Shown here: piece after piece, positions 1-4,132 of the stretch | Layout of the letters: each line of letters starts with the position of its first letter | Numbering within the stretch: the first letter of the stretch is position 1 | Assembly: GCA_003451975.1 (NCBI GenBank) | Contig: DMIX01000025.1 | Location: 1-6,651, forward strand | From: Propionibacteriaceae bacterium | GTDB lineage: Bacteria; Actinomycetota; Actinomycetes; Propionibacteriales; Propionibacteriaceae | Direction: 5' to 3' | DNA: 6,651 bases | The notes under the pieces: generated by a model | What the model was told of the DNA's origin: nothing | Seen by the model: only the letters and a program-made list of their open reading frames with translations | Databases searched by the model: none | Translations under genes and position numbers: made by a program

Positions 1-938
1 CCGTGGACCGGCAGGTCAGACGATTGGCCCTGACCGACTTTCCGGAGCCGCCGACGGTCGCCGGAAAGGTGAAGGTGACCAAGCACTTCGACGTGCGCTC
101 GGCGGCATCCCGGCGAAACCTGGCTGCCGCGTTTCAGCAACGACTCGACTCCGGAGCGCTCAGCGACCCCGAGCCGACGCCGCCGGCCGACGCCGAGGCC
201 ATGGCGCAGATCGCCGCGTTGCGAGCCGAACTGAAAGTCCATCGGGTCCATGCCTGTCCCGATCGGGAGCAGCATGCCCGCGCGGCCGAAGCGGCACTGC
301 GCGCTGAGCGTGAGGCTGACAGCGTGCAGCGTCAAGTGCAGCGGCGCACCAACACCATCGCGGTGCGCTTCGACCGCATCTGTGCGGTCCTGGAGTCCTT
401 GGGATATCTGAGCGGGGACGGTGGTCAGCAGGTCACCGAGGCCGGGCGCATGTTGTCGCGGCTGTACTCCGAACTGGATCTGGTGACCGCTGAGGCGATG
501 AGGGACGGTGTCTTCGACGGACTCAGCGCTCCGCAGTTGGCAGCGGTGTTGTCCTCACTGGTGTACGAGTCGCGCGGCGACCGAGGTGCGCCGGCTCGGA
601 TGCCCGATGCCGCCAGCGACACCGCCCAAACTCGACTGCGCCGTATCTGGCGTCAACTCAGCCTGACCGAGCGTGACCACCGCCTCGACAGCCACGACGA
701 GCCGGATATCGGCTTCGCCGAAGCTATCCATGCGTGGGTGAGCGGTGCCGATTTGTTCGATGTGCTGACCCTGTCCGGGCTCACCGCCGGTGATTTCGTG
801 CGCTGGGCGCGCCAAGTGCTCGATGTGGCCGGGCAAGTAGGGGAGGCCGCCGGGGCCGGGTCGCTACGCGATACGGCCCGGGAAGTGATCGCGCGAACCC
901 GACGTGGTGTGGTCGACGCGGCGCCCTTGGAGGACTAA
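1..938 (+). CDS. helY: HelY-like ATP-dependent helicase, C-terminal part (5'-truncated by window)
   Basis: The frame is open from the first bases and ends at TAA (936-938), leaving about 311 residues. There are no DEAD/DEAH, Walker or helicase motif VI signatures, so this is only the C-terminal third of a helicase whose motor domains should lie upstream. Visible features, numbered from the GTG at position 3: an Arg-rich segment with the HACPDREQHAR motif (about 83-93), which is typical of actinobacterial HelY; a charged, coiled-coil-like stretch (about 92-116); then a DSHCT domain beginning around RTNTIAVRFDRICAVLESLGYL (115-136) and ending in AREVIARTRRGVV (292-304). DSHCT occurs in Ski2/Mtr4-type RNA helicases, and HelY is the actinobacterial member; it is presumed to unwind RNA or RNA/DNA duplexes in the cytoplasm. 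The GTG at position 3 is probably internal and not the true start. It converges on the XRE/cupin gene with 9 nt between the stop codons. The family call is good; the symbol is by similarity from memory. Confidence 0.85.
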   Translation, partial: VDRQVRRLALTDFPEPPTVAGKVKVTKHFDVRSAASRRNLAAAFQQRLDSGALSDPEPTPPADAEAMAQIAALRAELKVHRVHACPDREQHARAAEAALRAEREADSVQRQVQRRTNTIAVRFDRICAVLESLGYLSGDGGQQVTEAGRMLSRLYSELDLVTAEAMRDGVFDGLSAPQLAAVLSSLVYESRGDRGAPARMPDAASDTAQTRLRRIWRQLSLTERDHRLDSHDEPDIGFAEAIHAWVSGADLFDVLTLSGLTAGDFVRWARQVLDVAGQVGEAAGAGSLRDTAREVIARTRRGVVDAAPLED

Positions 939-947
939 CCCGCGCCG

Positions 948-1547
948 TCACTCCTCGCCACGAAGAGACGTCGCTTGTAGCCGAAGGTGAATCCGTTCTC
1001 CCTGGCCAGCGAAGATCACCAGCAGCTCCACCGGAACCTGGCCGATGTTGGCATAGCCGTGCGGGGTGGTGGTCTCGAACTCCGCCGCCTCGCCGGCGCT
1101 GAGCCGGTAACGCTTGGCACCCAGGGTGAGCTGCACTTCGCCGCTGAGGACATACACCCACTCGTAGCCTTCGTGAACACACAGATCCTGTGAGGCCACC
1201 GCGCCGCGATTCACGCCAAGGACCTGCTTGTAGGCGGTGGGACCACCGGGATTCTTGGCCAACTGAACCCAGGTCACCCCTTTGCGGCGGAACGACCGCG
1301 GATGAACCCGCGGGTCTCCGGTGGCCGGGGCACCGACCAACTCGTCCAGGGGCACCCGGTAGGTCTTTGCCAACGGCAGCAGCAGTTCCAGATTGGGTCG
1401 GCGTTGGCCGGATTCCAGCCGCGACAAGGTACTTGCTGAGATGCCGGTCTCCTCGGCAAGTTGGTCCAAGGTGAGGTGTCGGGCGTTGCGTAGGCGTCGC
1501 AGCCGTCCCCCCACTTCGGCGAGTACATCCTGAAGGTCGTCGGTCAC
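948..1547 (-). CDS. XRE-family transcriptional regulator with C-terminal cupin domain
   Basis: This is a 199-residue protein if started at the GTG at 1547; a TTG at 1571 would add eight residues (MLKWQTVR). I prefer GTG because the VTDDLQDVLAEVGGRLRRLR start is family-like and an xAnnnT hexamer (1554-1559) sits exactly seven bases before it, suggesting a leaderless mRNA. Residues 14-70 form a helix-turn-helix domain (LTLDQLAEETGISASTLSRLE is the HTH core, 26-45). Residues 104-185 form a double-stranded beta-helix cupin that would bind a small ligand or metal. The first cupin motif reads C123-x-H125-x3-E129, with Cys where His is usual; the second has P162-H163 and N167. This architecture is common in regulators of stress, redox or small-molecule metabolism; the ligand here is unknown. 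Its start faces the flavoprotein gene across 158 nt, so that gene and itself are the natural targets (inference). Confidence 0.88.
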   Translation of the reverse strand: MTDDLQDVLAEVGGRLRRLRNARHLTLDQLAEETGISASTLSRLESGQRRPNLELLLPLAKTYRVPLDELVGAPATGDPRVHPRSFRRKGVTWVQLAKNPGGPTAYKQVLGVNRGAVASQDLCVHEGYEWVYVLSGEVQLTLGAKRYRLSAGEAAEFETTTPHGYANIGQVPVELLVIFAGQGERIHLRLQATSLRGEE

Positions 1548-1553
1548 CCGGAC

Positions 1554-1559
1554 AGTTTG
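1554..1559 (-). promoter_or_regulatory. Candidate -10 hexamer of the XRE/cupin gene, leaderless arrangement
   Basis: On the minus strand the hexamer is CAAACT, matching the A and final T of the actinobacterial TAnnnT consensus but not the first T. Exactly six bases separate it from the GTG at 1547, so transcription would begin at the start codon. No convincing Shine-Dalgarno lies before this GTG, which fits a leaderless mRNA. A single weak hexamer is modest evidence. Confidence 0.3.
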
Positions 1560-1566
1560 CCACTTC

Positions 1567-1582
1567 AGCAAAGCCGCTTGCT
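1567..1582. promoter_or_regulatory. Candidate operator: imperfect inverted repeat upstream of the regulator
   Basis: AGCAAAGC-C-GCTTGCT is an inverted repeat with one extra A in the left arm. It lies about 20-35 bases upstream of the proposed transcription start of the XRE/cupin gene, where bound protein would block its -35 region, and within the shared divergent spacer. XRE-family dimers commonly bind short palindromes of this size, so autoregulation and control of the flavoprotein gene are plausible. Short imperfect repeats also arise by chance. Confidence 0.3.
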
Positions 1583-1691
1583 ACCTCGGTGGTGTGCCCG
1601 ACATGCTGTGCCGTGGTGGCCCCCGCTGTGGGCGTCTCCACCGCTACGTCGACGCCGACGCTCGCTGCGCGCCGCGTGGTGAGCGTCCACC

Positions 1692-1698
1692 AGAAAGG
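1692..1698 (+). promoter_or_regulatory. Ribosome binding site of the flavoprotein gene
   Basis: AGAAAGG is followed by seven bases and then the ATG at 1706. It decides the start of the SQR-like gene: the in-frame upstream GTG at 1589 has no such site, and its extra 39 residues (Cys/Ala/Thr-rich) do not belong to the flavoprotein fold. A 5-bp inverted repeat (TGGTG 1677-1681, CACCA 1688-1692) touches the first base of the site; it is weak. Confidence 0.7.
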
Positions 1699-1705
1699 CC
1701 ACCGG

Positions 1706-2896
1706 ATGTCCAACTCCGCTGCACTCAATCTGCCCCAAGTTCTCGTTCTGGGAGGTGGCTTCGGCGGCGTTCAGGCCGCTATGGAGTTGGCACGTACCAA
1801 GAAGTTCCGCGTCAGCCTGATCTCTGAACGGTCGTTCCTGCATCTGTTTCCGACCTCGATCTGGATCCCGACCCGGGGCATCCGCACCGATCAGACCCGA
1901 GTGCCACTGACCGCCATCGCTAAGGCCAACGACTTCACGCTCGTCAACGGCGCCGTGGCGGGCATCGACGCTGCCACCAACACCGTGCAGACCTCTGCCG
2001 GCAATCTCTCCTACGACTACCTCGTCATCGCGATGGGTTCGGGCAAGATGAAGCCCCCCGGCGTCGAGAACAGCGAATCCCTGTGCACCGGACCACAAGC
2101 TGCGGTCACGCTGCGAGAACAGCTCGACGCGCTGATCGCCGCTGGCACCGGCCGCATCGCGGTCGGCTTCGGCGGCAACCCGAAGGACCCCTCGGCAGTG
2201 CGCGGCGGACCCGCGTTCGAGTTCCTGTTCAACGTCGACCATCTGCTGCGCCGCACGGGCCTGCGCGAGGCCTTCGAACTGACTTTCTTCGCACCGATGG
2301 AGCAGCCCGGCATTCGGATGGGCAAGAAAGCCTACGAATCACTGGGGCCGGAACTCGGCAAGCGCGGCATCGCCCGCCAGGTGGGCGTTCCGATCGCGAG
2401 GTTCAGCGCCGAAGGCGTCGAGTTCGCCGACGGCAACGTGCTGCCCGCAGATCTGGTCATGTTCATTCCGGCAGGCACCGGACACCCGGTGTTGACCGGG
2501 TCGGGATTGGCCACCACCGAGGCGGGGTTCCTCGATATCGACTCCGGCTGCCTGGTCGCCGGCACTACGAATGTCTACGCCGTCGGGGACTCCGCGGCCA
2601 TGGCAGGCCCCGACTGGCGAGCCAAGCAGGGTCACATGGCCGAGGTCATGGGACGAGTCGCCGCCCACAACATCGCCTACGATCACGAGGGGCGCAGCGA
2701 GCGGGAAAGCTACCTCGATCACGTGACCCTGGTGTGCCTGATGGACGTCGGCAACGGGGCCAACCTCGTCTATCGCACCTCGCGCCGTGAGGGCATCATC
2801 CCGTTGCCCGTGGTCGGACACTGGGCCAAGCGCGCCTGGGGCTGGTACGCCGGCGCCACCAAACTGCGCCGGTTCCCCCGCATGCCAGGACTGTGA
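1706..2896 (+). CDS. FAD-dependent oxidoreductase, sulfide:quinone oxidoreductase-like
   Basis: This is a 396-residue flavoprotein of the two-Rossmann (pyridine nucleotide-disulfide oxidoreductase) superfamily. The N-terminal FAD-binding motif is [12 protein letters not shown] (14-25); [10 protein letters not shown] (103-112) and [10 protein letters not shown] (290-299) are the other flavin-contact strands. Overall similarity is to the SQR / flavocytochrome c sulfide dehydrogenase branch, including a C-terminal basic/aromatic tail (about 370-396) resembling the membrane-surface helix of SQR; there is no transmembrane segment. Compared from memory with Acidithiobacillus SQR, C127 (ESLCTGP) matches Cys128 and C344 (VCLMDVGNG) matches Cys356. 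The middle redox cysteine (Cys160, CFGPAYEF) is replaced by R166 in RGGPAFEF. The classical sulfur-relay mechanism is therefore doubtful, and the substrate could be sulfide by a variant route, another thiol, or a quinone with NAD(P)H. C282 is an additional cysteine. It is divergent from the XRE/cupin gene and ends 43 nt before hisF. Confidence 0.82.
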   Translation: MSNSAALNLPQVLVLGGGFGGVQAAMELARTKKFRVSLISERSFLHLFPTSIWIPTRGIRTDQTRVPLTAIAKANDFTLVNGAVAGIDAATNTVQTSAGNLSYDYLVIAMGSGKMKPPGVENSESLCTGPQAAVTLREQLDALIAAGTGRIAVGFGGNPKDPSAVRGGPAFEFLFNVDHLLRRTGLREAFELTFFAPMEQPGIRMGKKAYESLGPELGKRGIARQVGVPIARFSAEGVEFADGNVLPADLVMFIPAGTGHPVLTGSGLATTEAGFLDIDSGCLVAGTTNVYAVGDSAAMAGPDWRAKQGHMAEVMGRVAAHNIAYDHEGRSERESYLDHVTLVCLMDVGNGANLVYRTSRREGIIPLPVVGHWAKRAWGWYAGATKLRRFPRMPGL

Positions 2897-2926
2897 ACCC
2901 GGTTCGGCGCTGGCGGCCGACCCCGC

Positions 2927-2940
2927 TAGCCTGAGCCCCA
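2927..2940 (+). promoter_or_regulatory. Leaderless-type promoter -10 of hisF
   Basis: TAGCCT (2927-2932) fits the actinobacterial TAnnnT -10 consensus, with seven bases to the A of the hisF ATG at 2940. There is no Shine-Dalgarno in the 43-nt gap. The hexamer-to-ATG distance places the transcription start at or one base before the start codon. No clear -35 is seen, which is common for this promoter type. The context CTAGCCTGAG is nearly the same as before the HIT gene (CTAGGCTGAG). Confidence 0.55.
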
Positions 2941-3701
2941 TGACGCTTGCCATCAGGGTGATCCCATGTCTGGACGTCGACGACGGACGGGTCGTCAAAG
3001 GGGTCAACTTCACCAACCTCCGCGATGCAGGGGACCCGGTTGAACTCGCCGCCGCGTACGGCGCCGAGGGTGCTGATGAATTGGTATTCCTCGACATTTC
3101 CGCCTCCGCTCAAGGCCGCGCCACCACCCATGACATGGTGCGGCGTACCGCCGAGACTGTGTTCATTCCGCTGGCCGTCGGCGGGGGCGTGCGCAGCGTC
3201 GAGGATGTCGATGTGCTGCTGCGTACCGGGGCCGACAAGGTCGGCATGAACACCGGCGCGATCACCAATCCGCAGGCCATCACCGAGATCGCGCAGCGTT
3301 TCGGCAACCAAGTATTGGTGCTCTCCTTGGACGCACGCCGTGAAGCGGGGCGTCCCTCCGGATTCGGCGTGACGACCCACGGCGGCAGGGTGTCGGCAGG
3401 CATGGACGCCATCGAGTGGGTGCGCGAGGCAACCGATCGAGGCGCTGGCGAAGTGCTGCTGAACTCGATGGACGCCGATGGCACCACAGATGGCTTCGAC
3501 CTGGAGATGATCGAGGCGGTCAAGGCGGTCGTCGATGTTCCGGTGATCGCCTCAGGGGGTGCCGGAACCGTGGCTCACTTCGTCGATGCGGCTCGCGCCG
3601 GCGCCGACGCGGTACTGGCGGCGAGCGTGTTCCACTACGGCAGTTTGCGGATCAGCGAGGTCAAAGCGGGGCTGGCTGCGGCGGGATTCCCGGTTCGCTG
3701 A
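2940..3701 (+). CDS. hisF: Imidazole glycerol phosphate synthase cyclase subunit HisF
   Basis: This 253-residue (beta/alpha)8 barrel has the usual HisF length. With the glutaminase HisH it converts PRFAR plus ammonia to imidazole glycerol phosphate and AICAR, joining histidine and purine synthesis in the cytoplasm. It starts [19 protein letters not shown] (6-24), carrying the first catalytic Asp, D12. The second catalytic Asp, D131, is in LSLDARR (129-134). Phosphate-binding loops are AVGGGVRS (79-86) and IASGGAGT (203-210), and NSMDADGT (175-182) is the conserved beta6 loop. The ATG at 2940 is chosen because the family N-terminus begins there; the frame stays open to 2787 but that would overlap the upstream gene by about 110 nt. 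No hisH, hisA or hisI is visible nearby; hisI often follows hisF in Actinomycetota but a HIT gene follows here, 35 nt downstream. Transcription is probably from its own leaderless promoter. Confidence 0.97.
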   Translation: MTLAIRVIPCLDVDDGRVVKGVNFTNLRDAGDPVELAAAYGAEGADELVFLDISASAQGRATTHDMVRRTAETVFIPLAVGGGVRSVEDVDVLLRTGADKVGMNTGAITNPQAITEIAQRFGNQVLVLSLDARREAGRPSGFGVTTHGGRVSAGMDAIEWVREATDRGAGEVLLNSMDADGTTDGFDLEMIEAVKAVVDVPVIASGGAGTVAHFVDAARAGADAVLAASVFHYGSLRISEVKAGLAAAGFPVR

Positions 3702-3724
3702 GCCCTGCGAGGCCGGCAGCACCC

Positions 3725-3737
3725 TAGGCTGAGGCTA
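3725..3737 (+). promoter_or_regulatory. Leaderless-type promoter -10 of the HIT gene
   Basis: TAGGCT (3725-3730) is a TAnnnT hexamer with exactly six bases to the ATG at 3737, the standard distance if transcription starts on the A of the start codon. GAGG at 3731-3734 is only two bases from the ATG, too close to act as a normal ribosome binding site. This suggests that the HIT gene is expressed independently of hisF despite the 35-nt gap. Confidence 0.55.
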
Positions 3738-4132
3738 TGGATTGCTTGTTCTGTGCCATCATCGCCGGCGAGATTCCCTCCCGTCAGGTGTACGCCGACG
3801 ACCTGACCGTCGCCTTTCTCGACATCAGCCCGTGGCATCGCGGGCACACCCTGGTCGTGCCCCGGCGGCATGTGACCGACGTCCTCAGCGATCCCTCGGC
3901 ACTGGGTGAGATCGCCGCCTCGGTCACGGCGACCGCAGCGCTGCTGGTCGACAAACTCAACGCCGACGGCGTGAACGTGTTGATCAACTCAGGAGCCGTG
4001 GCCGGTCAAGAGGTTTTCCATCTGCACGTGCACCTGATCCCGCGTTACGCCGACCGTCCCGGCATGGCCGGTCTGATGGAGCGCGAACAGAACATCGACC
4101 TCGACGCAGTGCATCAGTGCCTGGTGGGCTGA
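3737..4132 (+). CDS. HIT (histidine triad) family nucleotide hydrolase/transferase
   Basis: This 131-residue protein is of usual length for a Hint/PKCI-type HIT protein. The histidine triad is VFHLHVHLIPR (93-103), with H95, H97 and H99; by family analogy H97 is the nucleophile that forms a covalent nucleotidyl intermediate. An N-terminal CLFC (C3, C6) is the start of the zinc-binding CxxC seen in many bacterial members. GEIPSRQVYADDLTVAFLD (11-29) and PWHRGHTLVVPRRH (32-45) are the classical nucleotide-pocket segments, and INSGAVAGQEVFH (83-95) leads into the triad. Hint-type enzymes hydrolyse phosphoramidates and AMP-lysine-type adducts, acting as cytoplasmic dimers; the in vivo substrate is generally unclear and cannot be deduced here. 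The stop codon (4130-4132) directly abuts the stop of the convergent SpoIID gene. It follows hisF but is unlikely to act in histidine synthesis. Confidence 0.95.
   Translation: MDCLFCAIIAGEIPSRQVYADDLTVAFLDISPWHRGHTLVVPRRHVTDVLSDPSALGEIAASVTATAALLVDKLNADGVNVLINSGAVAGQEVFHLHVHLIPRYADRPGMAGLMEREQNIDLDAVHQCLVG

Noticed and set aside
1589..1705. An upstream GTG extension of the flavoprotein by 39 residues
   Set aside because: There is no ribosome binding site, the extra residues are unrelated to the fold, and a good AGAAAGG site precedes the ATG at 1706.
781..1728. A 315-codon open frame on the minus strand covering the regulator and part of the helicase
   Set aside because: It is a different frame over the well-recognised XRE/cupin gene; its Arg/Pro/Gly-rich translation has no domain and is typical of GC-rich shadow frames.
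2083..2790. A 235-codon plus-strand frame inside the flavoprotein gene
   Set aside because: The translation is dominated by Arg and has no family motif; the flavoprotein frame at the same place carries clear FAD motifs.
2787..2939. An upstream extension of hisF by 51 residues
   Set aside because: It would overlap the flavoprotein gene by about 110 bases, and HisF proteins begin at the [12 protein letters not shown] position.
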